Part shown: piece by piece, positions 25,601 through 36,559 of the stretch | Position numbering within the stretch: position 1 is the first letter of the stretch | Layout of the letters: the number at the start of each line of letters is the position of its first letter | DNA from: Tanypteryx hageni | Taxonomy: Eukaryota; Arthropoda; Insecta; Odonata; Petaluridae | Assembly (NCBI GenBank): GCA_028673005.1 | Contig: CM054113.1 | Location: 66,354,850 to 66,418,849, forward strand | Direction: 5' to 3' | DNA length: 64,000 bases | Translations under genes and position numbers: made by a program | Notes under the pieces: model-generated | Databases searched by the model: none | The model's input: the letters and a program-made list of their open reading frames with translations, nothing else | Told to the model about the DNA's origin: nothing

Positions 25601-26714
25601 CATAAGAAGTTCTATTGGTGTTTTTTAAACAAATGAAACATTGAAATAATTGTATCTACTGAAGTTCTTCATTGCAAACGATCCCGATTTCCTTAATTCA
25701 ATATTCATTTTTTAAATACATTTAACCACTTGCCCGGGTGTGACGATCATACTCGTCATAAACAGTGCCCACCATTTGGGCGTGACAGTTGTTTTTGTCA
25801 TCAAAAATTTTTTCATCTTTATGAGCATGATGAGCTTTTTTGTCATGAGCTTCCTCTTGTATTCCTTGGTCCTTTAAGTTCACATTCATGAAAACATGGC
25901 GTTTAGGCCAAAATTTCCAAGAGACCCTTCGTCGTGAAACCCTGCACGTGTTATTGTAAAATATTGCTTATCGTAAAAACAAATTCATTAGTGATTTTAA
26001 TTTATTCTATTAGAAAATTTGAGAAATTTTGATTAAAAATATTTTGACATTTTTTATTGTTAATAATTTAATTTTTATTAACAAATTATTTGTTAAAACA
26101 ATTAGTTTCTTTAAGTATTTTTAATACATGATTGCAAATATGATCAAATTCGTTTATATATGAAAAAAGGAATATATGGTAAAGGTATGTTCACACTATA
26201 TACATGTATATGACATTCATATACAAGTATGAGACTTGTCCTCGATTTGTATATGATTTAGTATATATAAATCTAATACAAGTACAGTGGAACATCTACT
26301 GATGACTGCATCTGTCAGGCGACCACCTTCCATAACGGCCACTTTTTTCAGGCACCGATTATTGCTCTGCAAGAACAAAGTTAATTGAAATACCATTAGA
26401 CCATGACCAGGCCAAATTGTATCCCTTCATACGAAAGTTACCTGTCATAGGTGACCATGCGGCAGATATGCTGCCTCCCCCTTCTCCTGTCATTGGAACT
26501 AGAGAATCCTCCCACTTTCTTTACATGTTAACAGACTGATTTCTTTACATTGTATTACTGGAAATCCCAAAATTTTCGCTTCGCTTTGTATTATGAATGT
26601 ATGCATAACTTCAGCCAGTTTGCTGTCTACCTTTGTAGCACTCATGTGCCTGGTTATGCTGCAGTGATTGTGTTTTGTATTCCATTATTTGAGTCATTTC
26701 GTGCCAGTCCTTTT

Positions 26715-27920
26715 CATGTCAAAGAGAAAAGTAGAATTTTTAAGTCTTGAGAAAAAGGTGAGTGTAATAAAAGACCATGAACGTGGTTGGTCACAGGAAG
26801 CTCGCCGAAAAATACAAGTGTGGGAAAACAAATTTTAAACATTCTGAAACATAAATATGAACTGCTCCGTGATTGGGAAAGTGAAAAAGAAGTGCCTGCG
26901 AAGAGGAGAAAAAAAGGTACGGAGACATAAACCGCTTATTGCTTAAGTGGTTCCAAAAAGCTATTGCAAAAAAATTAGTGTTCCAATAATTCAAGAAAAG
27001 ACTAAAAATGTGGCTGATATCTTGCAAATTGAAAACTTCTGCACCAGTAATGGATGGTAGGAGAGCTTTCAAAAGAGGCACAACATTGTTTTTTGGGCTG
27101 TGAGCGGTGAGAGTGGGGATGTGGACCATTATAGGGTTACTGAATGGAAAGATCGGATTTCATCAATTATTGAAGGATATGATTTAAAGAAGGTCCATAA
27201 CATGGATGAAACTGGAATGTTTTTCGGGTGCCTTCCCGATAAAACAATTGAAAATGTCTGATGAGTGACTGACTATAGCCCTGTATTGCAGTGCATTAGG
27301 GAAGGAGTCATACTGAAGGTTTGGAATTATCAAATGTTGCACTAAAATTCCTCCCAGCCAATACAACTTCCTCACTTCAACCCCTTGACCAGGGTATTAT
27401 TCAAACATTCAAGCTGCTATACAGGATGAGGCTTATGAAGTCACTTCTCACAAGGATGAACGACTGCAAAAGTGCTTCTGACCTTAGAAAAAAATTACAG
27501 TTTTAGATGGTGCCAGGTGGATGTTGGGAAATCCGAAGAGCTGCAAATCGAAACTCCCCAAGAACTCCCCTGAAGAAAATTTTTGAGGCTGCAAGCATTA
27601 ATTACATTCATTTAGCATAAGACGAGTGTTACGAAGATATTTCAGAAAACTGGGAAGACATTTTTTTCAGAGTATCGTCGATAATGGGAATGAAGTTGAT
27701 AAAACTGATGAAGATGAGGTGAACGAAACCAAAGAGGTAGAAAAAACCAACAATTGACGAACTCTGTCCATGTGACCCACTAAAAGTGGTCTCACAACTG
27801 AGGTCCATGTTTTGCGAAAATAACTGCCAGGATGAAGAGAAAATTTTTGATTGTATGGACTTTTTAAAAAACAAAATAAAGGATATAATAGTGTCTAAAA
27901 GTTGAATCATAAAAGCTGAC
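26715..27920 (+). pseudogene. pogo/Tigger transposase remnant
   Basis: The plus-strand fragments follow the family order. A helix-turn-helix start (SLEKKVSVIKDHERGWS near 26745, then CGKT-like and NINMNCSVIGKV) precedes the first catalytic Asp context HNMDETGMFF (about 27200). Then LPANTTSSLQPLDQGIIQTF (27352-27411) comes just after where the second catalytic Asp should be. The roughly 90 residues that normally separate these blocks, including the second Asp (DNCPAH-like motif), are missing. Several frameshifts and stops occur. It cannot be active. Confidence 0.85.
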
Positions 27921-28732
27921 ATTTAACTCGACCCCAGTTTTTCAAAAACTAATGACTTGCTAAAAGCATCTGTTAAAATCTGGTTAAAATGAAGTTTTTG
28001 TTTTTTTTTAAGGAAAAACTTTACTTTTCATAATTTTGTGCTACATTTCAATTGTGGTTCAATTATAAACAAGGCAATAAAAGTGTTTTCTCAGTACAAG
28101 TTCTCACGTCATTTGGTAGCCACTTGAAGAGGTGTAGTTATTGTGTCAACTTCATGATAATCATGACATCTGAATCCAATCTGACCTCCATGCCTATTTA
28201 TATCCATCATGTACCCTCACCTACAGTGAGTATCGTTTATTTATCAACCGTTCATTTATTATTTAATTGCGTGCGTATTAGCATTTTATTTTACATGCAG
28301 TTTTGGAAGTTTTTCTGTCATTTTTTAAATGCTCAACGTTATCAGTAAATCTGTTTTTAATGTTCTTTCCACCTGCTTACTGAGGATTTGTGGTCAAAGC
28401 GAGAATATTTCCGTCTTTTCCCCTGTTTAAATAAACTTAAAGTGAAGAATTCAACTTGATGTGGACAATGTTATGAACTTAAGAACTGGATCTGACTGCT
28501 GATAATTTTCATGATTTAAGTCCTGTACAGCTTACAGCTTTGTAATGTGTGCACTTTAGGCCGCTTACTGCATGAATAACCTTTTCTGAATTTTCGTAGC
28601 AGTAATTTTCTATCATTTTTGCCCCATTTTATAACTCGTTTACCATATGTTTTTTAATTTTATTCTATGCATTTGAAAAACTAATTATGCATGTATGAGG
28701 TTCATATGAACAACTAATTTTTGATGTTATGA

Positions 28733-28795
28733 GGGAGACGGAGGTAGCGATTCAGCTAAAACCTGTATTCGGACAGCAGCATGATGATGATGAAA
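28733..28795 (+). repeat. LINE 3' end fragment with GATGAT tail
   Basis: Matches the reverse complement of 63470-63535 (GGAGGYAGCGATTCAG then TTCGGACAGMAGCATG) and runs into ATGATGATGATGA, as a 5'-truncated non-LTR retrotransposon end would. It lies inside the pogo element. Confidence 0.65.
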
Positions 28796-29329
28796 TTTAT
28801 GGATATATGTAGTCTGTATTTGTAATAATATGTGATCAATGGAAAATCTGTTTGTTTTCTAAAAGTACTATATTTTGTAAAATAATGTTCTTCTCGAGAT
28901 TTCTTCAATCCAACAGTTCGCCCTAGGTATTCTTTCTGACTGCCATGTAGGCTCAACCCCTGTTAGACGACCACCTGCCTTGATGACCACTATTTTCAGG
29001 AACAATCAGTGGTCACCATAGACATGTTCCACTGTATAATACAAGTATAAATTTTTTAAGTGTTCACATTTGGTTAGACAAGTCAGTAGACAGTATGTCT
29101 TCGAACAAGGAGTATCTGTATATTTTTGCTGCTGCTAAGTATGTAATTAACAACAAAGTAGCAAAAATGAAGAAACGTTAATGGTGAATAAGAAATTTTT
29201 TGTGCAAAAGAAGTAGCCGCAGTGCATATAAATCAATAATGAATGATTTAACAAGAGAGGAAAGATGCACAGAGCATACATGCAAGGCAGAGGCGTTCTT
29301 TACGTCTTATCCAGTCATGTCAAACGATA

Positions 29330-29990
29330 AATATTAATGGCTTGTATAATTTTTAAGAACTGAAAAATTATGGGCCAATAGTGATGCCAAGGAAATAACC
29401 AATATTTGATTCACAGACTAATTTCCTAATCAGTTGTAATTAATAAAACAATCGACAGTTATTTAAAACACTTCAGTCAAATAGTTGTAATATAACCTTT
29501 GTTTACTTTGATTCCTTTGTCGTAAATTAACCATTTCTTTTCACTTACAAACGCTGTTTACGTAAAGAAAATGCATGTATTTACGTTTATTTCTTCGTTG
29601 CAGATTTTCCTTCATTTTCCAAATGTGTGCGTACGAAAAAAAATTAAACTAATTAGACATTTACAGCATATATTGTTGACTTCAGTTCTCATGAAGATTG
29701 TTTTCGTTGACAACGATTACAAAACATGGGAACATTTTTTATGCTCCAAGTGAATCAAGACTTTCTCATTTGAGTTTCTTGAAATCGGCTACTCTCTCAA
29801 TACTATTTGATTAGTTCTACAATTTTTGGTTGAAGACTTTTTGTTACAAGTGATATTTTACGAGGTATAAAGAAAAGTTCATTATTTGTCACTATTAAAG
29901 TGGCACTCCTGATTAGGCTACATAAATCATTTATATCATTTTATTATTTTCTTTGCCTTTGTCCTAAATATCAAATCTCATGAATATCCA
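29330..29990 (-). repeat. dispersed ~0.6-kb repeat, copy 2
   Basis: Inverted relative to copy 1 at 7540-8170; see there. It directly follows the Harbinger-like coding relic, so it may be either a separate insertion or part of that element's non-coding tail. Confidence 0.72.
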
Positions 29991-30770
29991 TCCAGTAGTT
30001 TTGGAGATGAAACATACGGACACAACCTGAATATAAAGCATTCTTTCTTTTACTTTTTGTAAAGAATTCCTAAAAATCAAAAACACTATTTTAGGTCAAA
30101 CACGAACTCAACACTACCGCATGTAAACAATGTAAAGTGACAATGAGAGATGATTTAGATTCAACAGTGCATGCACGAGTTGGTGGATAAATCCAAGTTT
30201 CCCATTCTGTCCAGAAGCTTCAGGTTTGTATAAGACTTGTCTCAGACAGTATAGGACATGAAGAAATATTAGACTTGTTTTATACAAATCCTATACATTT
30301 CTAGATTTCTGTTTATACATGTATAAGATTTGTATATATCATACATGTATATAGTGTGAATGCAGGTAATATAAAAAAGATGCATTTCATTCCCGACTGC
30401 CCAACGTTGCATTTCATTTCTGGCCTCTTGCTTCCCAGTCAATTGGTTAAAAAATTGTTTTTTTTTTTCTCAAACAAAAATTTGTAACAAACCATTTCAA
30501 TGAAATAATGAGCTAGTATACCTATACTGGATGTATGTGTTCAAAATACCAATTACATTCGGTGAGAAATTAGGTCAAAATTTTTTCACTTTTGAGTCTT
30601 CTAAAAGGAGAGTCATCTTAGTTTCGGAGTCTTGGATTTGTGGTCGTCTTGTATTAGAGTAAATATGGTAATACTAAAAATACAAAACCTTAAATACATG
30701 AAATACTAATTTATAACAACTTTTAACTAACATTTATGCTTATTTACACCTGGAATATAGTCCTTACATC

Positions 30771-30927
30771 CAGTGCTGTAGTCGCAAAAAAAGCAGAGGG
30801 TATACCGTATACGGGAATATAACTTTGAAACAGGGTCTTACCCAGTTTTTTTTTAAAGCAGAGGATATACCCTATTCATTTGAAAAAAGCTGAGGGTATA
30901 CGGCGTATACTCTCCACTACAGCCCTG
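30771..30927. mobile_element. hAT-type MITE, 157 bp
   Basis: Left CAGTGCTGTAGTCG and right reverse complement CAGGGCTGTAGTGG. Flanks CTTACATC and CTTACACC agree at 7 of 8. The inside is largely palindromic, with GAGGGTATAC in two places, once near each end. Confidence 0.75.
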
Positions 30928-30935
30928 CTTACACC

Positions 30936-32739
30936 ACCCACAAAGTTGTTTTTGCCAAGTACTGTCGTCATAAATGTCTTTCTTTTCTGTAAGTATCATA
31001 ACACCATACACATGTTATGGTCAAGGAGCTCTTATGAATATTACTGTCTTTCTCAGCTAAACCATTGACCTCATTCTATTCCTTATCCATCAGGAACTCT
31101 GTAAATTATGTAAGCATTGAGCTGCATTCTTGAAAAAATGAAAATCTCCTTTTTTCCAGTATTTCCGAGGCCTCTCTTCATCAAGATTATTATGGAACAT
31201 ACTAGAGAGATGCCCGTTGAAATTCAATGGGCAAGTTTTTTGTGAAATAAAAAATGAACAAATGTACCTTGACTTTCTTTGGATGGCAAGAAAACAAACT
31301 TTCGTTCTTTTAGGCGTTTGTTGTTTCAAGTCTTGAACTCCTACAATGATTCTAAGTACATAATTTTAATATGCGAATGATTAATGTTCTACGTTCAAAT
31401 GTATTCCTTCTCGTAAAAAACTAACGAATGTTTATATTGGTTGCTATGAAAGAATTTCTCTTCTCTCTCTCTGTTGTACTAATTGTAAGAGCATTCAAAG
31501 CAGGCTTTCACCCATAAGGATTGAAATAACAATAGGATTTCGAGGTTTAACAATGTAATTGGTTGGTAAGGCAACATCCCAATTAAACGCCAAGATATCC
31601 CCAAAATATGTGGATTAAATGTTTAACATGGGAAATTTCGACCTTTAGGCAGGATAAGATGAACAGAATAAAAAACTTCATAGTTTTTCTTTAAAATGAG
31701 CTAGATCCGAAGATCATAGGTTAATTCTTTCTAATTTAGATCTCAAAAAGAATAAAAACCTGCATGTCAATGGAAATGGAAATGCCTACCTCTTGAGTCG
31801 AACCTAGGACTTTTTTGAGATTTCTTTTTGTCATCATACAATATGTGAATCGATCATTCCTGTCAAATATCAAAAATGTATCTCGTTCCATTATCGAGTT
31901 ATTCACATTTTTATAGTGTGACAGAGGGAGCCACAAAGGGACAGAAGTAGCCTTTTATTATTGTTAGATTGGATATTTTTATGCTTCCCATGTGCTGATT
32001 ATAATCTTCAGTCATATCTGGCTTCATTACTGGCTGTTTATCTCTATTCAGCATATTGATGTTGAAGAAGTGCTTAGGAGGAGACCTTTTTTTTAGACAT
32101 TTTCTTCCTGAAGCCACAAAGGAAAAAATCCTGAAAAATATTTTTCTCTTCCACATTAAATTTATTTAGAATTTGCATATGAATAAATTTCCTGGGTCTT
32201 TGTATTGTGCCTATTAAAAATGATATCCATTAGTTACATAGTTACTAGATGCCAGAAGTTTGGTCACAACTGTAACGTCCCAGCCATATTTTTTCTTAAC
32301 TCTTGACCGTCAGACATTTTCGAGCAGCTTCATCTCTGTTGTGGCCATTTTTTATTAGGCTCGTAATTTATAATTATACTTATTGCAATTTCTGAAGTAC
32401 TCAATATTTTCAGGTCAAATTTGGAATGATTACTGTTTACGATCTCTATTATGACAGTTGTCAAATTAAATTTATTTACAATTACTGTTAGTATAAAAGG
32501 ACAATTTGTACATTTATTTTTGTTAGATAATTTTATTGAAAATGCAGTCATAATTACACAGAAAAATGTTTTGTGGGTCTCTATGATATTAATTGGTCAC
32601 AGTATGGCACTGCTCAAATCATTTACCTCTATGAACAGGTACACCACAAAACGCACCTTGTAAGATGTTTCACTTATTTGTTATGCCAGGCACATACTCG
32701 ACAAGGTCTTTGAGGATACTTTTTCTTTCCAGCACATTT
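30936..32739. other. intergenic stretch, otherwise unassigned
   Basis: Apart from the repeat at 31440-31780 I see no gene. Open frames at 31090 and 31911 (minus) have no recognisable domain. Confidence 0.4.
31440..31780 (+). repeat. dispersed repeat, copy 1 (pair with 58800-59130)
   Basis: Shares with 58800-59130, in the same orientation, GCATTCAAAGCA.GCTTTC, TTAACAATG, AAACTT, and AATGRKCYAGRTCCGAAGAT over about 330 bp. Type unknown. Confidence 0.65.
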
Positions 32740-33660
32740 TTTACTTTCTCGTGTAGTATACTGAGAAAGTTTTGTAATCGTGAAAAAATTCGACTTCAAG
32801 ATTTTGATGGGAATACATGTTTTAGGTGTCCCTGAATCCATAAAGGTTGTTTTTACCATGCCGTGTCTGTGTCGCCGTTCTAGAGCCCAAACATTCATAA
32901 AATCGAATGATACCTCGTATTTATGCAACATATCTTTTGCAGACCCTTTTTACTTCCTGCAAACGTAGTATAGGGGAAAGTATTGTTTTCATGAAAAAAA
33001 TTGATTTCGAGATTTCAATGAAAATACACGTTTTGAGGTCCCCTGAACATGTTTTGGCCATTTTCTTGATGTCTGTATGTATGTGACAGCTTTTTTGTGG
33101 GTGCTTGAACTCAAAAACTTTTAGTCAGGTCAATGCGAAATTTTATATTTAACATTTTTATGAAAGTCTCAAGAATGATTAGTTTTTGGTAAAAAATCTG
33201 CCAACAGGAAGTGGGTGTTTACTCTCGTCACATCTGTTATTTTGAAATATTTACTTTAATATTTGATATATGTAAAAATGTACTGGGATAAAAGTTGTAG
33301 GAAATATAATTTTCTACAACCTTTGTTTGAGACATTTTTTCATATAATGCATTGTTTAAGAGAGATATTTTTGGCTGCTACCATCATGACACCTACCGAC
33401 GACTATTGTTAACAATTGACGCTTAGTTACGTCTTACAATTAGTAATGCTCTCTTTTCTTTTCTTATTTGGTGGTGCTTGGTGGCTATATCCAATATCAG
33501 AAGGCTATGGTTTGAGTTTATTTCTGTTCTTTGTAAAGTCAAAAATTTTCTCGGTTTCGTAAAATATTTATTTTTATGTAACCTAATTGGAATTTTTAGA
33601 AATATTACAGGTATGGACAAAGTCATGTGGTGGCCACATCAGATTTTTTCATATAAATGA
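32740..33660 (+). repeat. 'GTATAGGGGAAAGTATTG' repeat, subtypes D then C
   Basis: Two units in tandem. Subtype D (32740-32944) starts TTTACTTTCTCGTGTAGTAT. Subtype C (32945-33660) starts GTAGTATAGGGGAAAGTATT and ends GGTGGCCACATCAGATTTTT. Recurring internal phrases are GGAAATACACGTTTTGAGG, GTGGGTGCTCTAACTC, AATTTTCTACAA and ATGCATTGTTTAAGAGA. The same phrases recur at 36560-38085, 46575-46830, 49660-51240 and 52350-52985. There is no protein coding content and no visible terminal inverted repeats. Confidence 0.85.
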
Positions 33661-33899
33661 TATTGCACAAACATAAAGGGTAGTTTATTCTTGGCAAGTT
33701 TTTGAAAAAATTCATTTACTCATATTTGTGGATTATATCAGTCATAAAAGACATTCTGAAGAGATGAATGGTATTGTGCAACAATTAGGGGTACTTTATT
33801 CTTGGATATTTTGAAACAAAAGTCGATTTAAGCGTGAAATTTGTTTGATACAATAAATGGGAAGAAAATGAATATGCATAGTATTGTAATAACGAAATC

Positions 33900-33985
33900 G
33901 CTCCAAGCGACAGCAATTTGCCATTCATTCTCAAGCGACGACAATATCCCATCATTCCCAAGCGACGACAATATCCCATCATTCC
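33900..33985 (+). repeat. 28-bp tandem duplication
   Basis: CAAGCGACGACAATATCCCA plus ATCATTCC occurs twice in tandem, preceded by a more diverged third copy. It lies just upstream of the Helitron helicase fragment. Confidence 0.85.
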
Positions 33986-34378
33986 AGCTTTTGCCGTTAC
34001 AATCAACAAAACTCAAGGTAAAACGTACAATCATGTTGGTATCTATATGACAGAGCCCGTCTTCTCACATGGACAGCTGTAAGTTGCATTGTCAAGATCA
34101 AAAAATCAAAACAACATCCAAGTCTTAAGGAAAATTCTGCATAAGGTCAACTGAATGGCACTGATGAATGGTTTACAAAGAACGTTGTTTTGCAAGAAGT
34201 CTTCCAAAATTAATGAATAAAAATTAGATTTAAGTTGGCTCACAAACAGAATTTTTTTTAAAACTATACAATCATCGCTGCTTTTCAGAACCACTGCAAC
34301 AGTTCTGTCCTAGGACAGGTTATCGGCTTAATACTTAATTCATGCATACCCGTCATGCATGATGGGCAATTATGCTAG
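33984..34378 (+). mobile_element. Helitron 3' remnant with helicase C terminus
   Basis: Plus-strand translation from about 33984 reads AFAVTINKTQGKTYNHVGIY then EPVFSHGQL, a stop at the conserved Tyr position, then VALSRSKNQNNI (to about 34125). This is motif V/VI of Pif1-like Helitron helicases. Downstream, a 7-bp-stem hairpin (CATGCAT at 34341-34347 with ATGCATG at 34355-34361) precedes CTAGT at 34375-34379 by 13 nt, matching the Helitron 3' end plan (hairpin then CTRRT). The 5' end and the Rep domain were not found. Confidence 0.72.
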
Positions 34379-34379
34379 T

Positions 34380-35838
34380 AATGTAATAATTACCTAAAAT
34401 TGATAAATATTTTGAACTTGCATCAACAGGTGCAAACGGTTACAAATGAGAGACTACACATGACAAACTAACACTCGCAGCATCTCCTTGATCATATCTC
34501 ACAGTCCAGCTATAGTAGTTACACTGATTTGTAAGGTGGCAGTAACTTACAAGGACACCTAAATACGTAGCAAAATGCATGCTGCCCTCAATAGGGCGGC
34601 TGTGAAACACGTAGTGATGTATTTCTTTGTGTGTAGGCAAAATGCATACTAATACGTGCCCAAACTACAACGGTCGGGGGGTCAAACACGTAGTACTACA
34701 TTTCCTGATGATCAAGTGTTAATTAGCCCCTTATCGACATCACTTATGCACATAATATACAAATTTAAGGCAATAATTCACCACCATCACAGACCATAAC
34801 TTTAGTCCCTATGGTGGTGTTTGTTGTGCAAATACTGCTGCAATTAGGTGTGACACTTGGTACCCACTAAGCTCTCATCATTGTTGATTTGCTGATTGAG
34901 GAGTGTAGGGATGGCGTGAAAATACTGAATATTTCAATCCCAATCTCCCTTTGTCAGTTAAACTGTACTTGCATTGTATTTTGTAATCTTTCATCACAAC
35001 CTTTGATTCCAAAATTGTGTGAAAATTGAAGAAGAGCCATTATGTTGAATGCTTTTGTGTACTCCTTTACAACTTGGGACAGAACCCCAGTTGAAAACCC
35101 TTAATGGTAAGTTTGCATGTGATGCTCACATTAATGATGCAGGCAATGAAAATCTTCATTTCTGCATCAGAGGAGGCATGCCACATTTTTGCAGGAGAAA
35201 GAGACATTTGTATGCGATTGATATAATTGTTCTTTATATCTTTTTATTTTGGTGACATTGATGGTGAGCAGCACTTGTGTGAGATTGAAATAATTTATAA
35301 GGGCACCATTAGAAGGTGGAGCATGTTTTGGTCCTTGAAGTTCTGCATTTATCATTGGTCAATTATTGGATTGTCTTTTTGGCTTCCCTTTACTTCCTTC
35401 CAATCAGAATTGCTTTCATCAGCATTGCTAACTACTTGATGCATAACCCTTTCCCTTGCTGGCAAAATGGTGTCGGACAAATCTCTCCTCTGGAAAAATC
35501 TAAATAAATAATGAGCCATGTTTGTGATTCCATTAGTAATCATCAGGGCCGGGCCCAGACAGTTTGCCACCTGAGGCAACATATAGTATGGCTCCCCTTC
35601 AATTTTTTTTACTGAGCTCTTTTAATTTGACGTAAGTTGAAAAAGTAGAAAATATGTAGTAAAATGTATTTATATCATATAATTACTTTTATTAAAAAAA
35701 CAAAACGGTGCATTCTTTTTACAAATCCTTCATGTATTTTGTTTGTGAAGTGTAAATGAGTAGTCGGGGAAATCTTTTTTACAGTACAGCTCCAACTCAA
35801 TGCCCTGAAATTAATACTATAACTGGTTCAAGGCCCTC
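34380..35838. other. intergenic, mostly unassigned
   Basis: Two imperfect direct repeats of about 60 bp (around 34560-34625 and 34637-34705, sharing ACACGTAGT and GCAAAATGCAT) are present. Around 35547 the phrase CAGGGCCGGGCCCAGACAG resembles a hAT MITE left end like that at 15021, but I did not find its right end. No gene seen. Confidence 0.45.
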
Positions 35839-35846
35839 TTCTAGCA

Positions 35847-36083
35847 CAGTGGTTCTTAAACTTTCAATTGTCACAGCCCCCTTTGGAATGAAAATAGTAA
35901 AAATAAGAAACTTGAATACAAATTTCTTCATTATATATAACTATTAATAGTTTTTATAACATTGCATTTCCAAAATTCTCTGATAAAATTTTGTTATACG
36001 TATTTTTTTTGGCATTTCACCTTACTTCCAAAATAAGTTTTAACACTCCTGGGGGGCCGCAGCCCATAGCTTGATAAATACTG
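35847..36083. mobile_element. hAT-type MITE, 237 bp
   Basis: Left end CAGTGGTTCTTAAACTTTC, a common hAT MITE start; right end reverse complement CAGTATTTATCAAGC. Flanks TTCTAGCA and CTCTAGCA agree at 7 of 8. A CCCC/GGGG-rich pair (GCCCCC near 35877, GGGGGGCC near 36052) sits in inverted position. Confidence 0.78.
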
Positions 36084-36559
36084 CTCTAGCAAACTCGAAC
36101 ATGATCCACTGAAAGATGTTAGCACTTGGGGAGACCAAAATAACTGCGAAAATAAAAGAAGTCGGTTGTGTACGAATTTGAAAGGGAAGATATTTAAACC
36201 TTAGGAAACAAGTTTTATGGTTGGATGAGAGGGAGGAGGGTTTGTAGCCTGGGTTAAACCCAAATGATTTTTCTAAGAAAAACATGTTTTGCTAAGAAAT
36301 ATGATGGAGAGCATAGAATTGAACCAAGATCACTGTTGGTCTTGCTTCTAGTCCTGAAGATGTGTAAACTCTACAATGGGTTGAGTTTTTGATTATTGGG
36401 TATTATTTATTCCAAATCATGATTTTCATTTTGGTCATACTTTGGCCTGGCTCTGGTGGTCATTAAGAGCAACCCTATTGTTGCTCTCTTTAGGAGGTTA
36501 TTTATACCATATTGGATTTAGATAAGGGACAGCATTACATGTTCACCAATATTTTTTTA

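Larger units (their letters stand above)
26285..29034 (+). mobile_element. pogo/Tigger element, 2750 bp
   Basis: Ends CAGTGGAACATCTACTGATG and (reverse complement) CAGTGGAACATGTCTATGGT, flanked by TA at 26283-26284 and 29035-29036. The transposase remnant lies on the plus strand. It is the youngest large insertion of the stack because it splits the PIF/Harbinger element; a LINE 3' tail (28733-28795) is in turn found within it. Confidence 0.9.
26183..30366 (+). mobile_element. PIF/Harbinger element, interrupted
   Basis: Inverted ends share TTCACACTATATACATGTAT (left 26191-26210, right in reverse complement), with a 3-bp TAA duplication at 26180-26182 and 30367-30369, as expected for PIF/Harbinger. 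A plus-strand frame from about 29097 reads MSSNKEYLYIF..., then RNFLCKRSSRSAYKSIMNDL (with a stop before it), which resembles the N terminus of Harbinger transposases. The catalytic part is gone. A pogo element sits about 100 bp inside the left end. Confidence 0.75.
25726..30446. mobile_element. TTAA-flanked piggyBac-like element (interrupted)
   Basis: TTAA at 25722-25725 followed by CCACTTGCCCGGG, and CAATTGG before TTAA at 30447-30450; the right end in reverse complement reads CCAATTGACTGGG (10 of 13 matches). TTAA duplication is the piggyBac hallmark. The original element would be about 0.5 kb (25726-26180 plus 30370-30446), a MITE opened by the PIF/Harbinger insertion. No piggyBac transposase is visible here. 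Confidence 0.5.
25057..30668. mobile_element. TA-flanked element with CCATATTTACT ends (outermost of a nested stack)
   Basis: Left end CCATATTTACTTGAATCCAA and right end (reverse complement) CCATATTTACTCTAATACAA are flanked by TA on both sides (25055-25056, 30669-30670). Further in, AAGATG and AAGACG also match. The 5.6 kb between includes later insertions at 25726-30446, 26183-30366 and 26285-29034. The end type resembles Tc1/mariner-pogo MITEs. No transposase of its own is seen. Confidence 0.6.

Noticed and set aside
35547..35620. CAGGGCCGGGCCCAGACAG, similar to the MITE at 15021
   Set aside because: The matching right end was not found; probably truncated, so mentioned only in the regional entry.
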